Source of the DNA: JADLHS01 sp039806955
GTDB taxonomy: Bacteria > Verrucomicrobiota > Verrucomicrobiia > Limisphaerales > JADLHS01
Direction: 5' to 3'
Length of the DNA: 64,000 nucleotides
NCBI GenBank assembly: GCA_039806955.1
Contig: JBDHQI010000018.1
Span: forward strand, 1-64,000
Both the position numbers and the translations under genes were made by a program. Shown here piece by piece: positions 47,176-57,500 of the stretch; position 1 is the first letter of the stretch; each line of letters begins with the position of its first letter. Below the pieces are notes generated by a model that was not told the origin of the DNA, ran no database searches, and was given only the letters and a program-made list of their open reading frames with translations.

Positions 47176-50100
47176 TCAATGTCCTCCTGCGAGCGCGAGT
47201 TCACGCGCATTATCCTCGAAAGCCGCCAGTACCGCCGCTTCGCCGGCCAGGCCACTGGCCTCGGCACGTTGCAGCGCCGCCAACGCGCGGCGGTAATCCT
47301 TCGGCATCACTTTTACAAACCGCGCCGGGTCCCATTGCGCGAGAATTTCCGCGGCGCGCGTACTGCCGGTCGCCTCGTGATGCCGGACGATCATCTGGCG
47401 TAGCAGGTCCGCCTCCGCTGGATCGGCCAGGCTTTCCAATTCCACCATGGCCTGATTGCATTGGCGCGCAAACGTGTTAGCCTCGCCGAACACATACGCC
47501 ACGCCACCCGACATGCCGGCGGCAAAGTTGCGGCCGGTGGCGCCCAACACCACCACTCGTCCGCCCGTCATGTACTCACAACCATGATCACCCACGCCTT
47601 CCACCACCGCTTGGGCGCCGGAGTTCCGCACGGCAAACCGTTCTCCGGCTACCCCGCGAATGTACGCCTCGCCGCTCGTGGCGCCATACAGCGCGACGTT
47701 GCCAATGATGACGTTCTCCGCCGCCACAAACGGCGCCTCGTCCGGCGGGCGCACGATGATCTTGCCGCCGCTCAACCCCTTGCCAAGATAATCATTGGCG
47801 TCGCCCACCAGCGTAAGCGTCAGCCCGCGTGGCACGAATGCACCAAAGCTTTGGCCGGCGCTGCCGTGAAAATTCAATCGCACCGTATCCGCCGGCAACC
47901 CCGCTGCGCCGTGCCGTCGGGTGATCTCGCTGCCCACCAGCGTGCCAACCACACGATGGATATTGCGCACCGGTAAAGTCACCTGAACTGCCTGGCCATG
48001 CTCCCAAGCCGGACGACACAGCTCCCACAGCTCGCGCCGGTCAAAGGTCGCCTCAATTCTGTGGTCCTGCGCCATCTGACAATGGCGGCCGACCTCGGGC
48101 GGCACCTCCGGCTGGTGAAAAATTCTCTCGTAGTCCAGCCCCTGCGCTTTCCAATGTTCCACGGCGGCGCGCATTTCCAGTTTGTCCACCCGTCCCACCA
48201 TTTCGATAAGGGTGCGAAAGCCGAGTTGCGCCATCAGTTCCCGAACTTCCTGGGCAATGAAGCGCATGAAGTTGACCACGTGCTCCGGGGCGCCGGCAAA
48301 CCTGGCCCGCAAACGCGGGTCCTGGGTGGCAATCCCCACCGGACAGGTGTTCAAGTGGCAGACCCGCATCAAAATACAACCCAACGCCGCCAGCGGGGCC
48401 GTCGCAAAACCAAATTCTTCCGCACCCAATAACGCGGCGATCACCACGTCCCGACCCGTTTTTAACTGGCCGTCGGCTTCGACCACGATGCGGCTGCGGA
48501 GATTGTTGAGCAGCAAGGTTTGTTGCGTTTCGGCCAACCCCAATTCCCACGGGGCGCCGGCATGTTTGATGGAAGACAGCGGCGACGCGCCAGTCCCGCC
48601 ATCATGACCGGAAATCAACACGACATCCGCGTGCGCCTTCGCTACTCCGGCGGCGATGGTGCCAACGCCGATTTCGGCCACGAGCTTGACGCTGATCCGC
48701 GCTTCCGAGTTCGCGCACTTCAGATCATGGATGAGTTCAGCCAGGTCTTCGATGGAGTAAATGTCGTGATGCGGCGGCGGCGAAATCAACCCCACCCCGG
48801 CAGTGGTGCCGCGCGTTTTCGCAATCCACGGATAGACCTTCGTGCCCGGCAGTTCGCCGCCCTCGCCCGGCTTTGCGCCCTGCGCCATCTTGATTTGAAG
48901 TTCTTTGGCCTGTGTCAGGTACAAGCTCGTCACGCCAAACCGGCCGCTGGCAACCTGCTTGATGGCGGAGTTCTTCGAATCACCATTGGGTTCGCGGACG
49001 TAGCGAGCCGGGTCCTCGCCGCCTTCACCGGTATTGCTCTTGCCGCCGAGACGGTTCATGGCAATCGCCAGCGCCTCATGGGCTTCCTGACTGATCGAAC
49101 CGTAGCTCATCGCGCCAGTCTTGAACCGTCGCACGAGGCTCTCAACCGATTCAACCTCCGCCAGCGGAATGGGCGTCGGCGCATACTTGAATTGAAACAA
49201 CCCGCGTAATGTGCAAAGTCGGCGCGCTTGATTATTGACCGCTTCGGAATACTCCTGAAAGACCCGATAGTTATCGGTGCGCACGGCGAGTTGTAGTTTC
49301 TGGACGGTCTCTGGATTGAACAAATGCTGTTCACCACCCTGCCGCCATTGATATTGGCCGCCGGTATCCAGTGCGGGGTCCTGCCCGGGGCGTTCAGGAA
49401 ACGCGCGCCGGTGTCGCCGCAGCGCTTCCTCGGCCAGCTCCTCGATGCCGATGCCCTCGATGCGCGAAGCAGTCCAGGTGAAATACTTGTCAATCACCCA
49501 CGAGTTCAATCCAATCGCCTCAAAAATCTGCGCGCCACGGTACGATTGGATTGTGGAGATGCCCATCTTGGCCATCGTTTTGACGACGCCTTTCGTGGCC
49601 GCTTTGAGGTAGTTCTGGACCGCTTGTGAGTACTCGATCCCGGTCAACATTCCTTGTCGAATCAGATCCTCGATTGATTCAAACGCCAGGTAGGGGTTGA
49701 TGGCGCTGACACCGTAGCCGAGCAACAATGCGAAATGATGCACCTCGCGCGGTTCGGCAGACTCCAGAATCAGGCTGGCGCGAGTGCGCGTGCCCTGTCG
49801 GATCAGGTGATGGTTGACCGCCGACACCGCCAGCAACGCCGGAATCGCCGCCTGATCCAGGCAGACACCGCGATCGGATAAAATGATCAGCGTGTGTCCG
49901 TCACGGATCGCCTGCGTGGCCTGCTGGCAAAGCTGATCCACAGCGCGCTCCAAACCCCGGGCTCCGGCCGCGGCCGGAAACAAGAGCGGCAACGTGACCG
50001 GCTTGAATTTTGGCAACTGGCAGTGCTGGAGCTTGGCAAATTCCTCGTTCGACAAGATGGGGGTGCGGAGTTTGAGGTTGGCACAATTCTCGGGCATGGG

Positions 50101-51765
50101 CTGGAGCAGGTTGCCTCCGGGGCCAAGCGCGGTTTCGGTGCTGGTGACAATCTCCTCTCGGATGGCGTCAATCGGCGGATTGGTAACCTGAGCGAACAGT
50201 TGTTTGAAATAGTTGTAGAGCAACTGCGGCTGATCGGAGAGTACCGCCAGCGGCGTGTCGGTGCCCATGGAGCCGATGGGTTGTACCCCGTCTCGCGCCA
50301 TCGGCACTAGAATCAGGCGCAAGTCCTCGAACGTGTAACCAAACGCCCGCTGCCGCGGCAACAGTGTGGCGGGGTCAGACGGCGGGGTTTCCCGCTCCGG
50401 CAAATCTTCGAGCGCGGTCTGCTGCGCGTTCAACCACAGCCGATACGGTTTTTCCGCCGCCACGGTTGCTTTAATTTCCTCGTCGGAGATGATCCGTCCC
50501 TGAGCGGTGTCGAGTAGGAACATGTGCCCCGGTTGCAAACGCCCTTTGCGCACCACCTCCGATGCCGGAATGTCAAGCACCCCCACTTCGCTGGCCAGCA
50601 CCACCCGATCGTCTTTCGTAACGTAATATCGGGCGGGACGCAGGCCATTGCGATCGAGCGTCGCGCCGATCTGGACTCCGTCGGTGAACACCACGCTGGC
50701 CGGTCCGTCCCAAGGCTCCATCAAGCAGGAGTGATAAGCGTAAAACGCCTTCTTCGCGTCGCTCATGCTTTCGTGACCAGCCCATGGCTCCGGAATCATC
50801 ATCATCATCGCGTGCGGCAACGACCGTCCAGCCAACACCAGAAACTCCAGCACGTTGTCGAACATTGCCGAGTCGGAGCCATCCTCATTGATGACGGGAA
50901 ACAGCTTTTTGAGGTCCGCGCCAAACACCTCGGAAACCAGCGTCGCCTGACGCGCCAGCATCCAGTTGACGTTGCCGCGCAGGGTGTTGATTTCGCCGTT
51001 GTGCGCGACGTAGCGGTAGGGATGCGCGCGCTCCCAGCTCGGAAAGGTATTGGTCGAAAACCGGGAATGTACCAACGCCAGCGCAGATGCCAGCGCCGGA
51101 TCGCTAAGATCGGAGAAATAAGCATCCAACTGATCGGGCAACAGCATGCCCTTGTAAATGATGGTTTTGTGCGACAGGCTGGGAATGTAAAATTGCCCGC
51201 CGCCTTTAATGCCGGAATAGCGGATGCCTTTCTCCGCAAGTTTGCGAATCAGATATAACTTGCGCTCGAACGCCAGATCGTCAGTCAGGCTCGCGTCGCG
51301 ACCAATGAAGACCTGCCGGATGATCGGCTCGTTTTGTCGCGCCCAGCCACCCAACGCCGCATTGCAGGTTGGCACCGGTCGCCATCCGAGCACGGTCTGC
51401 CCTTCCGCATCTACGATCTCTTCAAACAACTTCTCACACTTGTAACGGTCCGCCCGGTTCTGCGGCAAAAAGACCATGCCAACGCCATATTCCCGCGGGC
51501 CGGGCAGAACGATCTGTTCCCGCCGACATGCGGCCGCCAAAAACTCATGCGGCACTTGCAATAGAATTCCGGCGCCATCGCCGGTATTGGCTTCGCTGCC
51601 GCTGGCGCCCCGGTGCTGCAAATTATTCAAAACTTGCAGCGCTTGACGAACAATCGCGTGGGATGGACGGCCCCGAATGTCCGCCACAAAGCCCACGCCG
51701 CAGGCATCATGTTCCAGAGCGGGATCGTACAACCCTTGCCGAGATGGAAAACCAGGAGGTGTCAT
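47176..51765 (-). CDS. gltB: glutamate synthase large subunit
   Basis: The 1529-residue protein converts glutamine and 2-oxoglutarate to two glutamates. The class II amidotransferase domain begins with the nucleophile Cys22 in HDACGVGF after a 21-residue leader removed on maturation. The central domain, the FMN-binding synthase domain (NTGEGGEDPARY, KPGEGGELPGTKV, GHDGGTGASPLSS), the 3Fe-4S cysteine motif (CHLNTCPVGIATQ) and the C-terminal beta-helix (GxxGG repeats) follow in order. Length is normal (about 1480-1550). The start is 5 bases beyond the stop of an Lrp-type regulator, and gltD follows immediately. Confidence 0.97.
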   Translation of the reverse strand: MTPPGFPSRQGLYDPALEHDACGVGFVADIRGRPSHAIVRQALQVLNNLQHRGASGSEANTGDGAGILLQVPHEFLAAACRREQIVLPGPREYGVGMVFLPQNRADRYKCEKLFEEIVDAEGQTVLGWRPVPTCNAALGGWARQNEPIIRQVFIGRDASLTDDLAFERKLYLIRKLAEKGIRYSGIKGGGQFYIPSLSHKTIIYKGMLLPDQLDAYFSDLSDPALASALALVHSRFSTNTFPSWERAHPYRYVAHNGEINTLRGNVNWMLARQATLVSEVFGADLKKLFPVINEDGSDSAMFDNVLEFLVLAGRSLPHAMMMMIPEPWAGHESMSDAKKAFYAYHSCLMEPWDGPASVVFTDGVQIGATLDRNGLRPARYYVTKDDRVVLASEVGVLDIPASEVVRKGRLQPGHMFLLDTAQGRIISDEEIKATVAAEKPYRLWLNAQQTALEDLPERETPPSDPATLLPRQRAFGYTFEDLRLILVPMARDGVQPIGSMGTDTPLAVLSDQPQLLYNYFKQLFAQVTNPPIDAIREEIVTSTETALGPGGNLLQPMPENCANLKLRTPILSNEEFAKLQHCQLPKFKPVTLPLLFPAAAGARGLERAVDQLCQQATQAIRDGHTLIILSDRGVCLDQAAIPALLAVSAVNHHLIRQGTRTRASLILESAEPREVHHFALLLGYGVSAINPYLAFESIEDLIRQGMLTGIEYSQAVQNYLKAATKGVVKTMAKMGISTIQSYRGAQIFEAIGLNSWVIDKYFTWTASRIEGIGIEELAEEALRRHRRAFPERPGQDPALDTGGQYQWRQGGEQHLFNPETVQKLQLAVRTDNYRVFQEYSEAVNNQARRLCTLRGLFQFKYAPTPIPLAEVESVESLVRRFKTGAMSYGSISQEAHEALAIAMNRLGGKSNTGEGGEDPARYVREPNGDSKNSAIKQVASGRFGVTSLYLTQAKELQIKMAQGAKPGEGGELPGTKVYPWIAKTRGTTAGVGLISPPPHHDIYSIEDLAELIHDLKCANSEARISVKLVAEIGVGTIAAGVAKAHADVVLISGHDGGTGASPLSSIKHAGAPWELGLAETQQTLLLNNLRSRIVVEADGQLKTGRDVVIAALLGAEEFGFATAPLAALGCILMRVCHLNTCPVGIATQDPRLRARFAGAPEHVVNFMRFIAQEVRELMAQLGFRTLIEMVGRVDKLEMRAAVEHWKAQGLDYERIFHQPEVPPEVGRHCQMAQDHRIEATFDRRELWELCRPAWEHGQAVQVTLPVRNIHRVVGTLVGSEITRRHGAAGLPADTVRLNFHGSAGQSFGAFVPRGLTLTLVGDANDYLGKGLSGGKIIVRPPDEAPFVAAENVIIGNVALYGATSGEAYIRGVAGERFAVRNSGAQAVVEGVGDHGCEYMTGGRVVVLGATGRNFAAGMSGGVAYVFGEANTFARQCNQAMVELESLADPAEADLLRQMIVRHHEATGSTRAAEILAQWDPARFVKVMPKDYRRALAALQRAEASGLAGEAAVLAAFEDNARELALAGGH

Positions 51766-51770
51766 AGCGT

Positions 51771-52376
51771 TTAGCCAACAAAAATTGCGTCCTTGGGCCA
51801 GTCTTCTCGGAGCACGCCGCTCCGCATATTCACCAGTGGAACGTAGTTGTGGAAGATGCGGATGGGCGCGAGAAGCCGAATCGAGGAAACTTCTTCGATG
51901 GAATCCGGCCCGTGATTCTTGCGCAATGAGGGAATGATGGTCGCGTGCATGTTCTCCACAATGTCCGTCGCATGTTTGCCCTCAATAATCATGATCAAGG
52001 CAACGCGGCCTTCGGTCTCTGCGATGTGCGATTCGTAGATCAAATCCGTAAAAATTGTGCGGATGTTTGGCTCGTGTTTGATTTCCTCCACGATTTGCGT
52101 GACCGTGATGCCAATCCGAAACTTGATCACATACAGATGCCGTGCGCTAAAACGGCCAGTGCCGTGTTCCTGCATATCCAACGCGCAGTAGTAACTCAAT
52201 AAACCCTCCTCCTCGAGCTTCTTACGCTTGCGTCGCACCGTCGGAATCGGCACTGACATCAACTTACCGATTTGATTGTCGCTGAGCCGCGGATCGCGAA
52301 TCAGGGCACGAACAATCAACCGCTCCTGATCGTCAAGTGAGCGTCTTTCATGCGTTTCAACATCTATATTATTCAT
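51771..52376 (-). CDS. Lrp/AsnC-type regulator leading the gltBD operon
   Basis: The 201-residue protein has an N-terminal winged helix (DDQERLIVRALIRDPRLSDNQIGKLMSVPIPTVRRKRKKLEEEGLLSYY, about 15-65). A longer C-terminal part (FSARHLYVIKFRIGITVTQIVEEI, ALIMIIEGKHATDIVENMHATIIPSL) resembles the RAM domain but is about 40 residues longer than Lrp. Five bases separate its stop from gltB, so it is co-transcribed with the glutamate synthase genes, as Lrp relatives often are. An 8-base inverted repeat overlaps its start and may be its own operator. The ligand is unknown, probably an amino acid or oxoacid. Confidence 0.8.
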   Translation of the reverse strand: MNNIDVETHERRSLDDQERLIVRALIRDPRLSDNQIGKLMSVPIPTVRRKRKKLEEEGLLSYYCALDMQEHGTGRFSARHLYVIKFRIGITVTQIVEEIKHEPNIRTIFTDLIYESHIAETEGRVALIMIIEGKHATDIVENMHATIIPSLRKNHGPDSIEEVSSIRLLAPIRIFHNYVPLVNMRSGVLREDWPKDAIFVG

Positions 52377-52396
52377 ATATTGCTTTATTATGAATA
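52370..52396. promoter_or_regulatory. inverted repeat at the start of the Lrp-gltBD operon
   Basis: TATTCATA (52370-52377) and TATGAATA (52389-52396) are perfect reverse complements with an 11-base spacer, in very A/T-rich DNA. The left arm overlaps the start codon of the Lrp-type gene. Lrp proteins bind A/T-rich dyads near their own promoters, so autoregulation is a reasonable guess. Confidence 0.4.
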
Positions 52397-52771
52397 CAAT
52401 GGAGCTTAATTATATCATATTCGTTCTAAATACAACAAAAAAATTTATTTTATAAATAATTTAGATCATTTCAAGGCGAATTCGATCTGAATTGAGTGCT
52501 TTTAGGGGAGATTGTTCAAATTAAAAGCCGCAAAGTAGAGTGGAATCGTTTAGCGCATAATCCAATGAAGGCCGAGTCCGAATGGAGAAACAGCGGCATT
52601 GGCTGGTGGCGCGCTCCCGAATATTTCGGTTTTCTCCAGCCTCGCTGGCGCATGCGGGGCGAGTTCAGCTTCATTCCACGGCGACAGAGTTCAGTGCCAA
52701 AACACCAGGGCGTGAAGCCGCGAATGGCCTTCAGCCGGTTGCGATCCGGGCGACGACGTGGGTCTGTGCGG
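52397..52771. other. A/T-rich promoter region of Lrp-gltBD and adjoining sequence without a clear gene
   Basis: The left 100 bases are very A/T-rich (runs such as TTTATTTTATAAATAATTTAG) and should hold the Lrp-gltBD promoter. The rest is open on the plus strand from 52496 as a 147-residue Arg/Trp-rich frame running antisense into the small membrane protein gene. I found no family, signal or start site that would support it as a real protein. Confidence 0.35.
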
Positions 52772-53062
52772 TTAGAAGACCGCGACACCTTGAAACTTGG
52801 CCCGGATCAACCAAGCCGCAAACAGGAACAACGCAAAACAGGCGACAACAAAAACCCAAAGGGCAACCATTTGCCAATCCACACGGCGATTGACACAGGG
52901 AGGCGAATCCCCCTCCTCCAGCCACACGCCTTCGGGTGAATCACAGCAGGTGCGCGCGGGCGGGTCCGCCACCGCCGACGCAGGCGACAGTTTGCGAACC
53001 GGCGCCGTTTCGGTTGCCTGGTTTGCCGGCATCCCATTTCTGCTCAGACTCCGGTTGATCAT
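52772..53062 (-). CDS. small single-pass membrane protein at the end of the RND operon
   Basis: The 96-residue protein has a soluble, probably cytoplasmic N-terminal part of about 65 residues with two adjacent cysteines (RTCCDSPEG), then one transmembrane helix (MVALWVFVVACFALFLFAAWLI) and a short end (RAKFQGVAVF). The ATG at 53062 follows an AGGTG-type ribosome site; the GTG at 53068 is the alternative. It starts 21 bases after the outer-membrane factor gene on the same strand. I recognise no family. Small single-pass proteins can modulate RND pumps (AcrZ is one), but this one is larger and unrelated by sequence. Confidence 0.6.
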   Translation of the reverse strand: MINRSLSRNGMPANQATETAPVRKLSPASAVADPPARTCCDSPEGVWLEEGDSPPCVNRRVDWQMVALWVFVVACFALFLFAAWLIRAKFQGVAVF

Positions 53063-53083
53063 AAGCACCTCGCTTTCTGGATT

Positions 53084-54544
53084 TCATGGTTGGCTTGAAC
53101 TGTTGGGGTTGGCAGCGGCAAAGGCCGGGGTTGCATTCGTCTGCCAGCCGCCGCCCAAAACGGCGTACACCTGCACGGCGTTCGCCGCTTGCTGGAAGCG
53201 CAGCAGGACCAGGGCTTGTTGCGACGCAAACAGGGAACGCTGGGCATCGAGCACGCCAAGATAATCATCAATCCCCTTGTCGAAGCGCGAATTGGCCAGC
53301 CGGTATGTGTGATCAAATGAACTCACCAGGGATTCCTGCGCCGCCACCTGCGCCTCAATGGTCCCGCGCACGGCCAGCGCGTCGGCGACTTCGCGAAACG
53401 CGACTTGAACCGCCTTTTCGTATTGGGCCACGGCGATGTTACGTTGCACTTTCGCCGCGGTGTTCGCCGACCAGGTGCGGGCATCGAAGATCGGCATCAC
53501 AATCTGCGGCGCGTAACTCCACGCGCCGGAACCGGACTTGAACAACCCGGACAGATCACTGCTGGCCGTGCCCATGGCCGCGGTCAGCGAGATGCGCGGG
53601 AAAAAGTTGGCGCGGGCGGCGCCGATGTCGGCGTTGGCGGACTTGAGTTGATGCTCGGCTTGCAACACATCGGGGCGGCGGAGCAACAAATCCGAGCTCA
53701 GGCCGGCGCTCACTGCTTGCGGCGGGCGGACGTCCCGCAACGCAGCCGGCAGCAGTTCGTCCGGCACGGTGGTCCCGGCGAGCAGGTTCAGGGCGTTAAC
53801 GTCCTGGGCCACTTGTTGCTGATAAACGGCCACGTCGCGGCGCGCGATGTCCAGGGGCGACTGCGCCCGGAGCAGGTCCAGTTCCGCCACCAGGCCCAGT
53901 TCGTTCCGCCGTTTGATCAGGTCGTAGGAGGTCTGTTGCGAGGCGAGCGTAGTTTCGCTCAGCGCCAGCGTCTCCCGGTCCGCGGCCAGCGCCAGATACG
54001 CCTGGGCCACCGAGGAGACGACGAGAATCTGGGCGCTGCGGCGGGCTTCCTCCGTGCCCAGGTAGTTTTCGTAAGCGCTGTCCTTCAGGCTTTGAATGCG
54101 GCCGAAGAAATCAATTTCCCAGGACGCCACGCCGAGGTTCACATCGTAACGCTCGACGGTTTGGCGGCTGCCGCTGCTGGACAGATCGGCGGGGACGCGC
54201 GCCTTGCTGCCGGTGCCGTTGGCGCTGAGAACCGGGAACAGGTCGGCGCGTTGCACGCCGTAGAGCGCTCGCGCCCGTTCCACATTCAAGGCCGCCAGGC
54301 GGAGGTCAACGTTGTTGGTCAGCGCCATGCCGATGATCCGGCGCAGTTTTTCGTCCGTGAAAAACTCCTGCCAGGTCACCTCCGGGGCGAGCGGCAGATG
54401 GGTGGAGGTGGAAGCGTCCTGATAGGCGACGCCGCTGGGCCACGTGCCCGAAATGGGGGCGACCGGCCGGTTATATTTGGGGGCCATCGTGCAACCTGCC
54501 ACGAAGAGGGCACCCAGCAGGATGGGGATCGCGTGAGTGTTCAT
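53084..54544 (-). CDS. outer-membrane efflux lipoprotein (NodT/OprM type)
   Basis: The 486-residue protein has lipobox FVAGC (Cys18), then the two TolC-like repeats of the outer-membrane factor family: LTNNVDLRLAALNVERARALYGVQRADLFP, SWEIDFFGRIQSLKDSAYENYLGTEEARRSAQILV, LLLRRPDVLQAEHQLKSANADIGAARANFFPRISLTA and the second-half counterpart. It forms the exit duct of the tripartite pump. Its ATG overlaps the RND transporter stop (ATGA). Length is normal (460-490). Confidence 0.94.
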   Translation of the reverse strand: MNTHAIPILLGALFVAGCTMAPKYNRPVAPISGTWPSGVAYQDASTSTHLPLAPEVTWQEFFTDEKLRRIIGMALTNNVDLRLAALNVERARALYGVQRADLFPVLSANGTGSKARVPADLSSSGSRQTVERYDVNLGVASWEIDFFGRIQSLKDSAYENYLGTEEARRSAQILVVSSVAQAYLALAADRETLALSETTLASQQTSYDLIKRRNELGLVAELDLLRAQSPLDIARRDVAVYQQQVAQDVNALNLLAGTTVPDELLPAALRDVRPPQAVSAGLSSDLLLRRPDVLQAEHQLKSANADIGAARANFFPRISLTAAMGTASSDLSGLFKSGSGAWSYAPQIVMPIFDARTWSANTAAKVQRNIAVAQYEKAVQVAFREVADALAVRGTIEAQVAAQESLVSSFDHTYRLANSRFDKGIDDYLGVLDAQRSLFASQQALVLLRFQQAANAVQVYAVLGGGWQTNATPAFAAANPNSSSQP

Positions 54545-57500
54545 GAGTGTGATTCTCCAGGGGTAAGCGCCGCGACGTTTTCGGTCGCCGGTCGCGTTTT
54601 CCGGCCGAAGCTCTTTTCGATCAACACAAAGAACAACGGCGCGAACAGGGTTACGAGGAAGGTCGAGGTGATGACGCCGCCCACGACGGCGATGCCGATG
54701 GCGCGCTGCGCGCCGGCCCCCGCCCCGGTGGCCAATGCCAGCGGCAGGACACCGAACCCGAAGGCCAGCGATGTCATGATGATCGGCCGCAGCCGCAGTT
54801 TCGCGCCTTCGAGGGTGGCTTCGATCAATCCCATGCCGTCTTCCACGCGGTCTTTGGCAAACTGCACGATCAAGATGGCGTTCTTGGTGGTCAAGCCGAG
54901 CGTCGTCAGCAGCCCGATCTGGAAATACACATCGTTGGGCAGTCCGACCAGGCTCGAGGCGATCACGCCGCCAATCGCGCCCAGTGGCAGCGTCAGCAGA
55001 ATGGAAAACGGGATCGGCCAGCTTTCATACAAGGCGGCCAGACAAAGGAAGACCACCAGGATCGAGAACGCGAACAGCGGCGCCATTTGCGAACCGGCCT
55101 GTCGTTCCTGATACGAGAGGCCCTGCCAGTCAAAGCCGACGCCTTGCGGCAGCGCTTTGACAAAGTTTTCCATGGCGGCCATCGCCTCGCCCGAGCTGCG
55201 TCCGGGGGCGGATTCGCCGAGAATGTTCAGCGAGGGAAAACCGTTGAAACGTTCGAGCTTGGGCGAACCGGAGGTCCAGTGGCCGGAGGCGAACGACGAG
55301 AACGGCACCATCTTGCCGGTGTTGTTGCGCACGTAGAGACGTTCCAGGTCATGCGGCAACATGCGGTAGGCGGCGTCCGCCTGGGCATACACGCGTTTGA
55401 CCCGGCCGCCCTGGATGAAGTCATTCACGTAGGCGCTGCCGAAGGCCGTCGAGATGGTGTCGTGAATCGAGCTGATGGGGATGCCGAGGGCGCCGGCTTT
55501 TTCCCAATCCACATCCACGCGGTATTCGGGCACGTCTTCCAGGCCGTTGGGGCGGACCTTGGTCAACGCGGCGTTGGTCGCGGCCAGGCCCAACAGCTGA
55601 TTGCGCGCGGCCATCAACCGTTCGTGGCCGAGGCCCGCGCGGTCGAGCAACTGAAAATCAAAACCTTTCGCCTGGCCGAGTTCGACCACGGCGGGCGGCG
55701 CGAACGGCACCACCAGCGCATTGCGGATCTGGGCGAACTTCTTTGTCGCCCGGGCGGCCACGGCGCCGACCTTCAGATCGGCCCGGTTGCGCAATTCCCA
55801 GTCCCGCAGGCGAACAAACGACAGGCCGGCGTTCTGTCCCCGCCCGGAAAAGCTGATGCCCGAGACGGTCATCAATGACTCGACGGCATCCTTCTCTTCA
55901 TTCAGGAAATAGTCTTTGACTTCATCCATCACCGCCTTGGTTTGTTCGAGCGACGCGTTGGCGGGAAGCATGGTCATCACCATCATCATGCCCTGGTCTT
56001 CATCCGGCAGATAGGAGGTGGGCATCCGATAGAACAGGAACGACATGACCCCCGCGATGGCCAGGAAGATGGCGACGTACCGGAGCTTCCTGTTGAGCGA
56101 ATGGCCGACCAGCGCGAGATACCGTTCCCGCGCGCCGAAGAACATCCGGTCAAACCAACGGAAGAACGGGCGCAAAAACCACACGCCGCCCTCGGCCGGT
56201 TGATGCCCCTTGGGCACGGGTTTGAGGAACGACGCGCACAGCACCGGCGTCAACACCAGCGCCACCACCACCGAGAGCAGCATGGCCGCGATGATCGTCA
56301 CGGAGAATTGCCGGTAGATCACACCCGTCGAGCCGGCGAAAAACGCCATCGGCCCGAACACCGCCGAGAGCACCAGGCCGATGCCGATCAACGCGGGGGT
56401 GATTTGCGTCATGGACTTGCGCGTTGCCTCGAACGGCGACAGCCCCTCCTCGCTCATGATGCGTTCGACGTTTTCCACCACCACGATGGCGTCGTCCACG
56501 AGCAGGCCGATGGCGAGCACCATCGCAAACATCGTGAGCATGTTGATCGAGAAACCGAAGATTCCCAGCACCGCGAACGTGCCCAAAATCACGATGGGGA
56601 CGGCAATGGTTGGAATCAACGTGGCCCGCATGTTGCCCATGAACAGATACATCACGAGGAACACGAGAATGATCGCTTCGATCAGCGTTTTGACGACTTC
56701 GTTGATCGCCACGCGCACGAACGGCGTGGTGTCGTAGGGATAGATCACCTTCATGCCTGCGGGGAAATAGGTGCTCATCTCGGCCAGGGTGGCCCGGACG
56801 TTGTCCGCGGTTTCGAGGGCGTTCGCCCCGGCCGCCTGGCGGATGGCCATCGCCGCAGAGGGTTTGCCGTTGTAGAACGCCTCGATGTCGTAGGTGTCCG
56901 TGCCGAGTTCCGCCCGGCCGATGTCCTGGATGCGAACGATCGAGCCGTCGGGATTGGTGCGCAGCGGAATGGCGGCAAACTCATCGGGGGTCTTGAGCAG
57001 GCTTTGGACGATGATGGCGGCATTCAACCGCTGGCCCTCGACCGCCGGCGCGCCGCCGAACTGGCCGGCGGAAACCTCCACGTTGTACGCCTTCAGCGCC
57101 GCCAGCACATCCTGCATCGTCATCTGATAATCCGTCAGCTTGTCGGGATTGACCCAGATGCGCATCGCATACTGGCCGCCGAACACTTCGACTTCGCCCA
57201 CACCCGGCACGCGCGACAGGACTTTCTCCAGGTTGGACTGCGCATAATCGCGGAGGTCATTGCCATCCATGCTGCCGTCCTCGGAGGTCAGACCGACGAT
57301 CAAAAGGTAATTGCGCGTGCTCTTGCTGACCTTGACGCCGGCGCGCTGGACCACATCCGGGAGACTGGCCATGGCGAGCTGCAATTTGTTTTGCACCTGC
57401 GCCCAGGCGAGGTCGGGGTCCGTGCCGGGCGCAAACGTCAGTTCCACCCGCGAGGCGCCGGACGAATCGCTCGTGGCCGAGAGATACAGCATCTTGTCGA

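Noticed and set aside
52496..52939. 147-residue Arg/Trp-rich plus-strand ORF
   Set aside because: Half lies antisense to the small membrane protein gene; no start site or domain to support it.
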